Below, piece after piece: positions 22,861 to 34,179 of a stretch of DNA of 64,000 bases (its first letter is position 1; each line of letters begins with the position of its first letter). The stretch lies in the NCBI GenBank assembly GCA_009760855.2, contig WPIO01000017.1, forward strand, positions 2,231,501-2,295,500, given 5' to 3'. The notes beneath the pieces were generated by a model, which saw only the letters and a list, made by a program, of their open reading frames with translations, was not told the origin of the DNA and did no database searches. The translations under genes and the position numbers were made by a program. Source of the DNA: Cristatella mucedo. Lineage: Eukaryota; Bryozoa; Phylactolaemata; Cristatellidae.

Positions 22861-24285
22861 CTCTCGGCTCCTCGTCTAGTGTCAGTGCACTGAACATCAC
22901 TTGCCACCCACGTCTGCCTCATCAGACCAAGGGATGCATATCAGCTAGTCAGCTTTTGGGCAGCTAGCCAGCCAGGGGGCCCCCTCACCCAGTTCATCGG
23001 CCATAGGTCAGCATCCCTTACTTCCCTGGCAAGCAGCCGAGAAGCAAAGCGAATTGGCAAACGAGCAGTCCCAATGCCCAACGTAATATGTCTGAGATTG
23101 TAGATGGTGAATGAGCTAACCTTCTCACAGATCGCCAGAGGAAGGGAGGACTCGTGCAGTTCGCGTGGCAATGGCAGGTCGAAATGAAAAGCTGCCGCTC
23201 TCGGCCAATTGGGAGGAGGGGTTGCAGCATCTCGCTTCATCCATCGATGAATGACTTCAGCAGCGTCCCTGCGACTCTCTGACTCACAGCCACCGGGCAT
23301 CGAGGTCGCAGGTCGCTGCCTCCCTCTCCCATCAAGGCAGTCCTTGAGCAGCGTAGCTGCACCAGCAAGTTTCCTAAGCAAATTAGAAATACAAATCTTC
23401 CCAGCTCCGCAAAACCCTGGATATTGTGTCACGATCGTCAACACCGGTACACTCACCCACCTACCACCATACACTCACGCATGCGCACGTGTGTGCACAC
23501 ACACACACACACACACACACACTCGTAATACACACATGGACACGAATGCATACACGCACGCACACGCACTTGTACAGTAGCTCCACGTCCAGGCTGCAAA
23601 GGCACGGGGCAGGTCGATGTAGACGGCCAGCGATGCCGATTAACAACGGCAGTGTTCCGTGGCTCCTTTGAGCTTGGGCACCCCAATAATGCCCTGCTCC
23701 TCGACCGGCAGCTTTGAGTGGCACCTTGCAGCTGCACACGTGTGGGGTGCCACAGCATCAATCCGTGCCAGAATCTCATTCTCCCGACTGGCGGTTGTTA
23801 TCAATTTTAGAAGTACCGGGCGATCGACTATGACTAAAATGTTGCAGGCAAGTCTAACAGGACTACTGATGAAGACACACCTTCCACTAAAGATATTGCT
23901 AGTCGCAAGGAGCAACACAGTTTCAGTCGATTATGGTAACGTAATACGTAGGCAAATAAATTTCTTTAAGCTGCATAGACCTACTCGGAGTTTGCATTTA
24001 AGCATCTCATTTTAATGTGATGGGACATTGTTAATCGTTTGATGAAGGGAGAGTCTGGCATATGAGCAAGCTAGTCACAAAGTGTTGCTGAGGGCAATTG
24101 ACAGCCATCTGGCCAGCAGTCCAGCAGCAGTGTTTGCTTCACTTCTTGCTTCTCACCCGAATGCATCGGCTGCGATCCGTTTCGAAAAGTTCTCCCGGTT
24201 TTTGTTTGATGTCACCAAGGCACTGAATTCCCCCCGGCGTTTGCCTTGAAGTAGATGCTGATCTTCTGCTGTCCATTCCGTGATC
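22861..24285. other. No gene recognised; (AC)n at 23494-23522
   Basis: A short AC microsatellite lies at 23494-23522. The longer frames at 22941-23474 (-) and 23659-24015 (+) show no known domain. The right part may include diverged gypsy sequence, given the integrase remnant that follows, but I could not match any motif. Confidence 0.4.
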
Positions 24286-24289
24286 GTTT

Positions 24290-25115
24290 CGATCACGTGG
24301 ATTTCGCTTTCACTGGTGCAGACTAGCCTACATTCTGCACCTGAAGGCCCACTTTGCTTGGTCACCGATAGCGGATCGCGGCTCACATCGGCAGTATTCC
24401 GACGGTTCACTGAGGGCTGGAACCTACTACACATCACAGCTTCTCTATTCTCAGTCTGACTGGGAGGCCGAGTCGGCAGTCAAGATATTGAAACGAATAA
24501 TGATAATAATGCGTTTGTATAGCTCCCCGAGAGAACTTGATCTCTTTCTAGGTACTTTACACATGCTGTAAAGAAAGCATGATCACATGGTTAGTGGTAG
24601 CATACACAGTTTAACAAATGTAATATGCTTAGAAGGATTATGCACAGTGTCAGTTTATAAATATGGTTAATGATAGCATTTATAGTGTCAGAATGCATAG
24701 GCACATAAAGGACATAGCACAAGGACCAAGCAAATGCTTTGAGAAACAGATGCTTTTTAGCTTCTTTTAAATATCGATAAGTCAGGGAATGTCGTGACGT
24801 CAGTTGAGAGTATGTTCCAGGCTTTGGGAGTCTACGAATTGAAGGCATGGTTTGCAAAGGCTTCGAGATTGGTTCGAGGCATTGCTTAACGATTTGAGTC
24901 AGAAAAGCTGGTGGTAAGAGAGGGGAGAGTAGTTCTGATAGGTAGGCTGGAGCCCGAATATGAAGGGACCTAAAAGTGAGTGACAAAATGATGCAGAAAG
25001 CTAGCCAAGACAGCTCGGATCAATTCCTGGCCATGCTGGAGATTCGGAACCGGAACCTCGGCAGGCAGGATCCGCAGTGCAGCCCAGCCCAAGTGATGTT
25101 TGGCCGGCAGACTCG
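24290..25115 (+). pseudogene. Ty3/gypsy integrase remnant, interrupted by LINE A
   Basis: The reading frame is broken, but conserved pieces line up in order: AYILHLKAHFA near 24330; LVTDSGSRLTSAVFRRFTEG near 24355-24420 (the catalytic Asp in TDSG); SQSDWEAESAVKILKR near 24448-24495 (the catalytic Glu in AESAVK). After a LINE insertion it resumes with MMQKASQDSSDQFLAMLEIR and SPAQVMFGRQTRS (24990-25115). These are the typical DDE core and C-terminal SPAQ.LMGRRTR motifs of gypsy-type integrases in animals. At least two frameshifts occur before the LINE. No LTRs, reverse transcriptase or RNase H were found nearby. Confidence 0.78.
24505..24986 (-). mobile_element. LINE A fragment inserted in the gypsy integrase
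   Basis: 482 bp on the minus strand: SLTFRSLHIRAPAYL, then LLPPAF and the 3' UTR, hairpin and ATT tail. It is flanked by AATGAT at 24499-24504 and 24987-24992. Removing the insert plus one AATGAT restores the integrase frame from KILKRI to MMQKAS. Confidence 0.83.
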
Positions 25116-26060
25116 ATCTATCGTGTCCCTGATCGCTCGGCGCTGTCAGCTGGTTAGGCTCTGCGCTGCAGCAGGCCTCGTTGGTCGGCTGGTTGCTGCT
25201 GCAGCAGTGCCAGCCAGTCAGCCGAGATGGTCGTATTGCTGCGCTCTCTTTGGACCGCGCTTGCGCCCGCCCCCTAATGCCAACGCTTTTGGCCACCTAT
25301 TCTGCAGCAGCGAGCTGTGCTGATAGCTAGCGGTTCTCCAGAGGAGGAGTGCAGTACTGCTGGGCATGGGCGTGGCTCTGCCCCGATGCCCAGACCGGTC
25401 ATTCCTTGCTCAGCAACAGCATGGCTCCGCTCTGTGAGACGAGGAAGCCCAGCCGAACAACGAGGTCCAAATCCCCAGGCTGGCAAAACGACACACTTCC
25501 TTTGCCTACTTTACCAGCTGTCTAGTCATGAGTGATGTGGTGCATTGTCATGGGTCTTCACGGAAAATGCTGTCACTGTGTCATTTGAGTACAACTAACC
25601 AATGACAGTGCACCTTGAGGGTGTGCATGCACACAGACCAGCTTTTATGTGTCCGGCTCGCTATACTATGGGTAGCTAACATTTGCTGGCTGCAGAAGGC
25701 AAGCCATCACCATCAGTCGGCGGTAGGACGTACTCGTGTCAGCCATGACAGTGGCAAAAAAGAGGCAATATCAGAAGCCAGGGCTCATCAGCATTGATGA
25801 CGAACTTTGCAGCGAATTTTAGCCCTCGTGGCTGGAAAGCAGTGCTTGCCAGACGTGTTCGTTACTCCAATCGGTGTTGAACGACGTGAATGTAATTGAG
25901 TTATTATCAGCCACGATGTTTCTTCCAGAGTATGCATTCTGGGGGAGGTTGTCGGTGCTTCTATTTTGATGGCTGTTTGATAGCTAGCAAGCTATGGCTA
26001 CCTCTATTGCTGCAACTTTCGTATGATCGGTTTCTTTCTGCGATCTGCAGTTGCAGGCTC
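25116..26060. other. No gene recognised
   Basis: After the integrase remnant no further transposon or host motif is seen. Confidence 0.4.
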
Positions 26061-26065
26061 ATTTC

Positions 26066-26138
26066 CGAGAGAGAGAGAGAAAGAGGAAGGGAAGGAGGGA
26101 GGGAAAGAGAGAGAGAGAGAGAGTAAGAGGGAAGGAGG

Positions 26139-26226
<88 letters not shown>
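26066..26226. repeat. (AG)n / GGGA-rich purine tract
   Basis: AG repeats with GGAAGGGA interruptions in the left part and a pure run from about 26146. The strand asymmetry gives long Arg-Glu or Leu-Ser frames, which are artefacts. Confidence 0.97.
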
Positions 26227-26364
26227 CATGTACTGAGGAAGAAATATTTCAAGCAAGAACTGCCTTTGTTTTCTAAGGCTTCAAAGCAGCAGTGGGATCA
26301 AGACATTGTGACTTCTGAGTATAGGATTTTTCAATGAGCCTATGGGCCAGATCCTCATTTTGCT

Positions 26365-27095
26365 AGTTCACAACTCAGGGACTCACTGCTTGCCGGACTA
26401 ACGGCCTGTGCTGTCAAGTGCTTACAGTTGGTGCAAAACTTTGCTGATAGACTTGTCTGTTGTGAGCATTGCAGTTGCCACATCACACCACTTCTTGGCA
26501 GCCTGCACTGGCTACCAGTCAAGCAATGCATTGACTTCAAGGTTTTGTTACTCACTTGTAGGTCCCTTCATTCTTTCATTCATTTCATTTCATTCATTCA
26601 TTCATTCTTTGGCTCCAGCCTACCTATCAGATCTACTGCCCCACCAGGCCAAGCAACGTACCACCTGGTTTTCGGAATCGAACTGTTTACTTATACCTCG
26701 TACGAGCCTCTAATCCTTTCGTGACCGTGCATGCAGTTCGTAAGCACCCAAAGCCTGGAACTCACTCCCGACTTCTGTCACATCACCTGACTTGACCACA
26801 TTTAAAAAGAAATTAAAAAAGTACCTATTTATCGCAGCATTTAGCGGGTCCCTGTGATTTGTCCTTTATGTGCTTATGCGTGCTGATACCGTGCATGTTG
26901 TCACTGACCACACTTGCATGCTGACCCTGTGCATGTCACCCCTAACCATGTTATTCTTGTTGTTTATCAAGCATGACACCACTCACTATTCGATCGTGTT
27001 TCCTTTGCAGCATATGTAAAGTGCCTAGAAAGAAATTCAGTTCTCTAAGGGCGCTTTATCAAGCGTGTTATTATTATTATTATTATTATTACTAT
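26365..27095 (+). mobile_element. LINE A 3' fragment
   Basis: It covers LLAGL, LQLVQNFADRLVC, CHITPLL, LHWLPVKQCIDFKVL, APAYLSDLLPHQAKQRTT and the 3' UTR with hairpin and ATT tail. An expansion of cattc units (26575-26607) sits at the position of the 'RSLHS' codons. Several stops and frameshifts. Confidence 0.88.
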
Positions 27096-27099
27096 TCTG

Positions 27100-27520
27100 C
27101 TTCACAAAGCATGGTGGCCAAATAAACCTTGCAAGGTGTGTGACGTCCTGGCACAGTTCTCTTTGCAGCACCACCACCGCTAGTCTGCGCAGGTGAAGGG
27201 TAGCCCGAGGCTTGCCAGCGTGCCTGCCATTATTTACTAGTTTCGGATTTAGTTTCGCAATTTGAGGTGCAGAGCAATGAGTGCAGGCAGCTCAAAGATA
27301 CTTGCCTGACGATTCGCTGGCAGAGCCTCCAGAGGGGTGGCTGCCGGCGCAGCAGCGCTTGGCAGCTTGCCGGTGGTTCGAGAATCACCCAGCCTGGTAA
27401 GGACCTTCCCGGATATATATTTGCTAGCAGACGTCTCTATTCATGCAGTAAATTAAGAATATGAGCAAGGGTCGGCTGATTTAATAGTTCTTGTTTAGCA
27501 GCACAAGAACTTGGTGGCTT
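27100..27520. other. No gene recognised
   Basis: No motif or repeat family identified. Confidence 0.4.
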
Positions 27521-27524
27521 TCAA

Positions 27525-27662
27525 TATCATCATCATCATCATCATCACCATTCACTTACCATGCAATCGCGGCTCCTTTGCAGCAAATATAAAGTGCCTA
27601 GAAAGAGATTGAGTTCTCTGAGGGCACTATATCAAATGTATTATTATTATCATTGTTATCAT
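27525..27662 (+). mobile_element. LINE A 3' tail
   Basis: After a (CAT)n run come ccattcacttaccatgcaat, tttgcagcaaatataaag, the hairpin (gtgcctag, agagattgagttctct, gggcac) and ATT repeats. The outer arm shows a compensating pair: GTGCC on one side and GGCAC on the other. Confidence 0.82.
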
Positions 27663-27664
27663 CA

Positions 27665-28925
27665 TCGGGCGCTTGTCGCTGGCAGGAAAAAGACTATGTG
27701 CTGCAGGACTCTAACTCACTATCTGACAGTGAAGTGCAAGCCCCTTACCACCGAGCTGCCGCTCAGCATTCAAAATGGCATGGTCACAATGTCGTTCCCA
27801 GCATTCTCTTTGCCTGCTTTCGGGCCGGCGGCCGTGCTGGGCGGCGAAGAGGCACCTTTAAACTTTGGACGAGTGAGTTGGCCTAGTGTTTTTCTTCCCC
27901 TCCTGTTGGTATCACCATTGCCGCAATTTTCTGTTCATGGTTTTTTAATGGCATTGTAGTCAGGAGAATAGCACGGACGTCGTCGTTGCTTCTCTGTTCC
28001 CGTTGGCGGGCGTTGCTGTCCACTTCCTGAGAGCGCAGCGCTTGGCGCCGTGCCACCACTCGCGCTCGTCAGCTGCCTGTGCGCTTCTTCGACCGCCCAC
28101 CGTCGTCTCTTTACTATTTCCCTTTGTCGCTTGCCTCTCGGCGCGTTGCCTTTGCAGAGCAGGCAGGTATGCGGCGGTGCCTGCAGCACAGGCTCAGCAG
28201 TAGGGAGGAAATTCAGGTCGTCGCATCGTGTGCTGCCCAGGAATCGTAGGACTCGGGTGCCCAAAACTAAAACACTTATTAGCAGCTCCCCCTCCTCGTG
28301 GCAGGCAGCAGTCAAGGACTGTCTGCTGCAGGACTCGAGTCCGGAAGTCGTGGAAGTTCGAAAGCACCTTATCCCACCCACCACCCGGCTGGGGTGACTG
28401 CAGAACTTAGGGTCGTCGGTGGAAGGCTGCCTCAAAAAACTGTGTCGGCACAAATCCTATTTCATGGTTGGGAAAGTGGCCAAAACTGCTGGCACTGCCG
28501 ACGGCATGAATAGTTGCTCGGTGTGGAGTGAGATCTCGTAGCTGCTTGCTGGACTGCAGTCGTTGGCTGCTTTTCTTGTTCGTGAGGCTCCTCTTGTTGA
28601 GGCAGCAAGCACAAGGTCACAACATCAAGGTCACAGTTGAGCATGGTCACAGCGGCTGCTGCTCCAGCAGGCAGTCAGCGAAACTCGTGATTGCCCGGCA
28701 GGGTAGGCAGAGGTGCACGTTGTTTTGCTCCTTCGTGTTTCGGTTGCTGTGCCCCTGTGCTTGCTAGTGCAGGCTGGCTGTGTGCCACACGCAGTGGCAA
28801 ATGGCGAAGCATCGAGCGACAGTGAGACTGTGTTTAATGTTAAGAAAACTCAGCATTATCCATAGTACTTTGCTTGGCCAAAATGGCCACTTCCTACTGC
28901 CTAGTTACTAACTCCGGCCGGCTGA
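27665..28925. other. No gene recognised
   Basis: Moderately GC-rich. No reading frame over this stretch shows a known domain or clear splice structure. An unannotated upstream exon of a host gene cannot be excluded. Confidence 0.4.
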
Positions 28926-28932
28926 GACGGTG

Positions 28933-29245
28933 TTAATAATAATAATAATACACTTGATAAAGCACCCTCAGAGAACTCAATCTCTTTCTAGGCACTTTAC
29001 ATTTGCTGCAAAGGGAAACGTGATTGAATGGCTAGTAATATCCTGCTTAATAAACACGAATAACACGGTTAGGGGTGACATGCAACAGTGTCAGCCCGCA
29101 GAAGCACACAAAGGACGAATCATAGGAACCCACTAAATGCTGTCATAAATAGGTGCATTTTTAATTTCTTTTTAAATGTGGTAAAGTCAGGGGATGTTGT
29201 GACACAAGTCGGGAGTGAGTTCCATGCTTTGGGAGTATATTATAT
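28933..29245 (-). mobile_element. LINE A 3' fragment
   Basis: (AAT)n, the complement hairpin, aaagggaaacgtgattgaatg, the 3' UTR and the final codons of ORF2 (gtcgggagtgagttcca). 5'-truncated. Confidence 0.85.
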
Positions 29246-30870
29246 TTGGTGTTCTGCACTTTCCCAGCCTGCAGGGATGCATATGGTATTCATCCGAAGA
29301 CAGTAATAGTGAAGCCAATTATAATTGAACATTCTGCTGTGCACTTAGGGAACGAAGTCACTTTATTTCTAGTCACTTCATATAGGTATGCAATGGAAGC
29401 GTAATACAATGGCTAGTGAATTGATATGTGCAGTTGCAACAGACATGAAAAGGCTGATTTATGACATTAACGAAGGGTGTGCTAGACAGTTGAATCTTTA
29501 GTTATCACGAATAAAGGCCGTCTAGTCAGTCATTAGAAAGTTCTAGGCTTTAGCAGCAAAAAGGAGCCATGGTTACCCAGCACTTCCGGAGCTGCCACTT
29601 GGTTAATGAGTGCTGGCAGGCTGACAGGCTGCTGAGTCTGATACCAGATTGCTGTTGTGACTCAGCAGCGGGTTGTTGTTATTGACGCTGTCATGCAGGG
29701 GCAAGACCGACAAGTAATAAAAAATGGTAGCCCTCAGTCCTAGTATTTAATCGTCACGAACTCGGCAGTTGCTCGTCGAGTGGAAGTAGGATATACGTGC
29801 CTGTAATTTCGTCGTTGGTGATGATGAGGGCATAGGAAATGGTCGCTCCTCATCTATTGCTTATCGCAGTTTGTCGGACTCGAAAGCAAGCTGAGGACTC
29901 CCTTCTGCTGCTGCTGCTACCTTGGCAACTGTAGCTGTAGGCCTAGCCACAAAAATGCGATATTCGAAGCTTTCGGCACTGTGCTGTAACGTAAAAAAAA
30001 AAGTTTCTCTTGAAAGCTGCAAATACGCCCGCCGGATCAAGATCACCTGCCTGTGCAGATGGTGGCACCCTGAGCCTTGCACAAAAAGGAGTGGCGCACC
30101 GCATGGTGCTACAGACTCGCTAGGTCGTATTCGCATGGGACCAAGACCGTATGTGCGCAGCTGCATTCGTCTGAGTGGGGTGTTACTTGATTATGTGACG
30201 CGACTGGGCTAGTTAGTCTCACGTGTTACAAATGGCAGCGCGAGGTACTCTCTCTGCCTGGGTCACAGAGGCGAGTCACGGAGACTGTCCGCCATCTGCT
30301 TGCAGCTGTCGTCAGCTGCCCAGTAGTCCTGTCTGTCATGCCCTGAAGTGCCAGCCTGCTCCGTTTTGTGTGTTTTGCTTTGTTAAGTGCCCAAGCCGTT
30401 GCCGGATTTCTTCCGTGCAATAGGAGAATGCGTGAGTGCACGCACGCCTGCAGGCTTACACTTGGGAGTGCGCAGCAGGCCGAGGAGCTGCCGGAGGCGC
30501 CGAGCTCGCGGCGGCAACGCTGCAAGTATGACCGGCTGCTAGAGTGAATCCGCCCTGCAAAGGCTTTGCCATGCCTCCCTTGTCGGTCGTTGGAGGCCGC
30601 GCCTGCGGCTGTGTCTCGCTGCCGAAGTAGAAGCCGGGCGGTATCAGGGCCAACTGCCAGCGCCAGGCGCCGAAGCTGCGACGCCCGGGAGCTGCGGCGC
30701 TAGTAGGGAGGTTCTGTGTAAGTAGCGGTGAGATTAGCCAAAGGGTAGCTCTACTTTTAGAGATTAGATGAATTGTTCGCTTGCTACGTGCCATCATGTA
30801 GCGATAAGGTAATATCTGAGGCAGCGATGGCCACCGAGTCAGTTGGTAGCTGCCACGCAACCTGCTGCTG

Positions 30871-30901
<31 letters not shown>

Positions 30902-32095
30902 ATGGACTGACTATGGCCAGCTCTCTTGTCTCCTGGGGATGCAGCTTGGCCGGCCAGCACCATCCCACGCAGTACCCCTGGCACCAGCTGGTCTGCAGTT
31001 GCCCGAAGCACTGCATCATGCATGGCCGTTGCGCAGAGCGCCGTTTGAGCGAAGCAGAGGGGGAATACAGGCCGAGTGCCGTCAAGAGGCTTCGGCTACT
31101 TTTCAGTGCTCCCACCTCACATGGTCACGGAGAATTAGTTTCAACGTCGGTGTGACATGCGAGCGGCCACTTTCATCATGGTGGCGGCGTGGCATCCTTT
31201 TGGGTCGTGTGGTGCCCACGTTTGTGGTTGGCCGCTCACTCACCGAGAGTTGACCTCGCTCATGCCTGGCAGCAGCCGTGCACGTGGCATCTGGCTCGGA
31301 TCTAGATTGTGGCTCGGCACCTGAGGGCTCCTCTGTCTCTATCTCTGTCTCTGTCTCTGTCTCTGTCTCTGTCTCTGTCTCTGTCTCTGTCTCGACCGTG
31401 CTCTCTTTTTACACTAGGGTGCATGCAGAAAAAGATGGTGGATATCTCTGGGGTAGCAGGGAAGCTGGCCAATGCAGCCGGTTTGGAGCAGCTGCCTTTG
31501 CCGAGGCCCGCTGCCTAAGAAGTTGCAGCTGCCTCGGCAGCCGCTGTCAAGTGCGCTGCAGCCCGGCCGGCGGGGGCGTGTGTTCGTGGTATGCGATACG
31601 GTCTGTTGCCAATCAGCACCCATCTCTCAGGGACCCACTTGTTGCTCTGCCCGAAACCGTTCATCGAGGGACGGCTGCTGCTGCTGCTGTTGCCGCTACC
31701 ACCATGCGGCTGCATGCCTCTTCGAGAGCGCCATCGTCAAGGCGCAATGGTTCCGCTGCTAGGGTTCGGAGAGCCCATCTGCGAAGATGCAGCCGGGTGT
31801 TCTACGCTGCCCGAAGCAGCACTCTCCTCGATCTTGTGGGGGGGGGGGCACAGTGAAGTTGCACGGTTCCGATTGGTGTGCCGCCTTCTCTCAGCTCATC
31901 TGAGTTGAATGGTCCACGAGTATCCATCCACCGGCTGCTCTAAGCAATATTTTCGTGCCTCAAGAGATGCAATGCTCAGGCAGCGCAGTGGTCTTTCCCA
32001 GCCTGCACATTTCTCACATGCTGACGAAAGTTTACCAGAACCAGCAGTCGGCTGTTGACGTCGAAGTGCACCCACGAAACAAAAGTGAGGAGTTG
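29246..32095. other. No gene recognised; CTG and TCTGTC repeats
   Basis: GC-rich with long but low-complexity frames on both strands. There is an interrupted (CTG)n at 30862-30902 and a run of CTCTGT hexamers at about 31331-31394. No domain is recognised in the frames at 30456-31115 (-) or 31278-31856 (+). Confidence 0.4.
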
Positions 32096-32099
32096 GGTA

Positions 32100-32254
32100 G
32101 GCCATGAGGGCACACTAGGTAAGGCAGTTGCTTTCATGACCTTGGTTCCGAGGTCGTGGGTTCGAATCCTGCGGTGGGCGATCCTTTATTGCAGCTGCTG
32201 TGTAAAGGCTCTTCTGTTGCTATACCAAAAGAGGCTGTTGGATCAGATAGTATT
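32100..32254 (+). repeat. SINE A copy
   Basis: CACTAGGTAAGGCAGTTGC head, palindromic arm, perfect B-box GGTTCGAATCC, AAAGGCTCTTCTGTTGC and AGAGGCTGTTGGATCAG. The GTGGTGATAG segment is deleted. Confidence 0.87.
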
Positions 32255-32329
32255 TTTCGACCACTGCTAGGCACCAGAGCGAGATCAGCGTTGGAGCTTA
32301 CTTCGAATGACATTTTCTTTGCCGTATCT

Positions 32330-32497
32330 TAGCCGTGACGGCTCACTAGGTAAGACGGTTGCTTTTCACAACCTCGGCCCCGAGCTCGTGGGTTCGAATC
32401 CTGTGGCGGACGATTCTTTATGCCACTGCAAGCGGTGGTGATAGCCGTAAAGGCTCTTCTGTCGCTATACAAAACAGGCTCTTAAATCAGCTAGTAT
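32330..32497 (+). repeat. SINE A copy
   Basis: The same family and orientation as the copy 76 bp upstream. It has AGGTAAGACGGTTGC, GGTTCGAATCC, CACTGCAAGCGGTGGTGATAG and AAATCAGCTAGTATTTATT. Nearly full length. Confidence 0.88.
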
Positions 32498-32499
32498 TT

Positions 32500-33055
32500 A
32501 TTTATTAATTAAGTGCACCAATATCTTTTCAGTTTGCAGCTGCTAGCTACTAGAGCTCTGCTATGCTGTCGTCACTGTAATAATAGTCGTGGACCTATAT
32601 ACTATAATTGTGAGTGTAAACGGAAAACGGTGAGCGAAGCTGATTTAGTAGCCGCTGTGAACCAATGGAGAAAGAGCCCTTGCAATTATAAATTCGCACG
32701 ACAATACGTCATTTAATTGTATGTAGCAAGCATTTAAAACAGAATATGTAATCCAGAATTAATATTTTGGAGTTTTGTTTTGTTTTTCCATGTAGAAAGG
32801 ATTTGCTACAGTAAGAAAGCGCTACCTTTCTCTCTTAGGGGCGGACTGGATTCGCCAACCAGGTCAGAAGATACTCAGGTCCGCCTTTCAAAGCAACGTT
32901 TTGGGTGATTTTTCACGGGAGTAGTCTAGTTATCACTCAGTTGTTTAAATCAACTCCTATAAAAGCGAGTGATCCTAATCTGTCTCGTAAGCACTTCAAA
33001 GGTCTAGAGAGCTTCAGATGTCTATTGCATTCAAAGTCCCAGTTGAGCTTCAAAG
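32500..33055. other. No gene recognised
   Basis: AT-richer segment. The right end (from about 32940) may be very diverged LINE A sequence, as the following tail suggests. Confidence 0.4.
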
Positions 33056-33059
33056 GCCT

Positions 33060-33212
33060 CTTCGATGCACCCTTTTATTACAGCATTTGCTGGGTCTCAT
33101 TTGTGAGTCGTCCTTCGTGTGGATGCACCTGCTTAAGAATGTTAGCCTGCGGCTTGTGGGTGTTACCACCAAACATTTGGTAATTCTTTATATGCAGCAT
33201 CTGTAAAGTGCC

Positions 33213-33250
<38 letters not shown>

Positions 33251-33298
33251 CAGTTCCCTGAGGTGCCATACAAAATGTATTATTATTATTATTATTGT
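33060..33298 (+). mobile_element. LINE A 3' tail with GA expansion inside the hairpin
   Basis: cagcatttgctgggtctc, the 3' UTR and gtaaagtgcctag are followed by (AG)n at 33214-33248, which replaces the AGAAAGAGA part of the hairpin, then attcagttccctgaggtgcc and ATT repeats. Old copy. Confidence 0.8.
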
Positions 33299-33429
33299 GC
33301 CATATGAATCACAGTGTTGAAAATGTTTTTGGCAGTCGGGCTCGAACCATGACTGGGGCTTAGCCTTCAAAAGTTTACTAGGAGATTATTACCAGCCCCA
33401 TTTTAGGTTGCACCTGGCTGAACGCTAGG

Positions 33430-33560
33430 ATTAAAGTTAAAAGTTAGCTGATTCAGCGGCCTCATTTATATAGTGACAGAAGAGCCTTACCTACCGGCCT
33501 TTACCGGTCGCCCACTGCAGGACTCGAACCTGCGACCTGGGCCGTATAGACCGAACAGGG
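33430..33560 (-). repeat. SINE A copy
   Basis: On the minus strand: CAGGTTCGAGTCCTGCAGTGGGCGACC (B-box GGTTCGAGTCC), then AAGGCTCTTCTGTC, TATATAAATGAGGCCGCTGAATCAG. The 5' part is truncated or diverged. Confidence 0.82.
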
Positions 33561-33564
33561 GTTG

Positions 33565-34060
33565 AGACCCAGCTGTTAGTTGTACAAGGCTAGCTAGCCT
33601 TCCGAGACCGGTCGCGTGTGGGCTACAGTTGCTGTTAGCAGCTCACATTGACTGTGCTGCCAGGTTTATGTGACTGGCGACTGGCACAGAAGCAGTTCCG
33701 GTTCATGCCTGACTTGGCACTCGGGATTGAATGAGGAGCTAGGCCTGCCATAGCCCAGCAAACTCCCCCCTCCTCCACTCCTCGGCTCCCTCCACTCCTC
33801 CACACCTCCTCCCTCTCCTCCTCCTCCCGACAGCAGCCAAGCAGTGGTGGGTGCTAGCTAGCCATGTGGCCGTGTGGCCGTGTGCAGCTGGCTGACTCAA
33901 CTTGGCAGACCCTGATCGAAACCTTCGTAGCTACGTGTCTGAGGTGCATTCGTGCGTGCACGCACGCCCAGCAAGCTGCTCATTCGTTACGGTTAATCTA
34001 CTCATTGGTTGTTATACTTGAAGTTGTTGGTACTTACACGCGGTTTGGTCCGTGTTTGGT
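33565..34060. other. No gene recognised; CCTCC-rich stretch
   Basis: A C/T-rich (ctcctcc) stretch lies at 33765-33830. No coding support. Confidence 0.4.
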
Positions 34061-34065
34061 ACTTA

Positions 34066-34175
34066 CACGCGGTTTGGCAGTGGTTAAGGCATTCGCTCTG
34101 ACCAAGGTCTGGCTGAGGTCGTGGGCTCGAGCCGCCCCGACTCATATGTGAAGCCCCTGAACTGTACTTGACACT
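34066..34175 (+). repeat. SINE B fragment
   Basis: ggtttggcagtggttaaggc head, accaaggtctggctgaggtc arm, GGGCTCGAGCC B-box and catatgtgaagcccctgaa. The hairpin is lost after this. The 22-bp sequence just before the head, ttggtacttacacgcggtttgg, is duplicated (about 34029 and 34057). Confidence 0.78.
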
Positions 34176-34179
34176 GTAC

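Noticed and set aside
26023-26337. Arg-Glu-rich open frames over GA tracts (also at 37352-37723, 41016-41381, 50680-50979)
   Set aside because: They are translations of dinucleotide repeats with no flanking domain and occur on both strands.
30456-31115. 219-residue minus-strand frame as a gene
   Set aside because: It is Ser-rich because of a CTG/CAG repeat, has no domain, and overlaps equally long plus-strand frames in GC-rich DNA.
33430-33560. A functional tRNA gene (also at 32100-32497, 51955-52123)
   Set aside because: The B-box is good, but no cloverleaf with proper acceptor and anticodon arms can be drawn, and the same flanking tail recurs in many copies, so these are SINEs.
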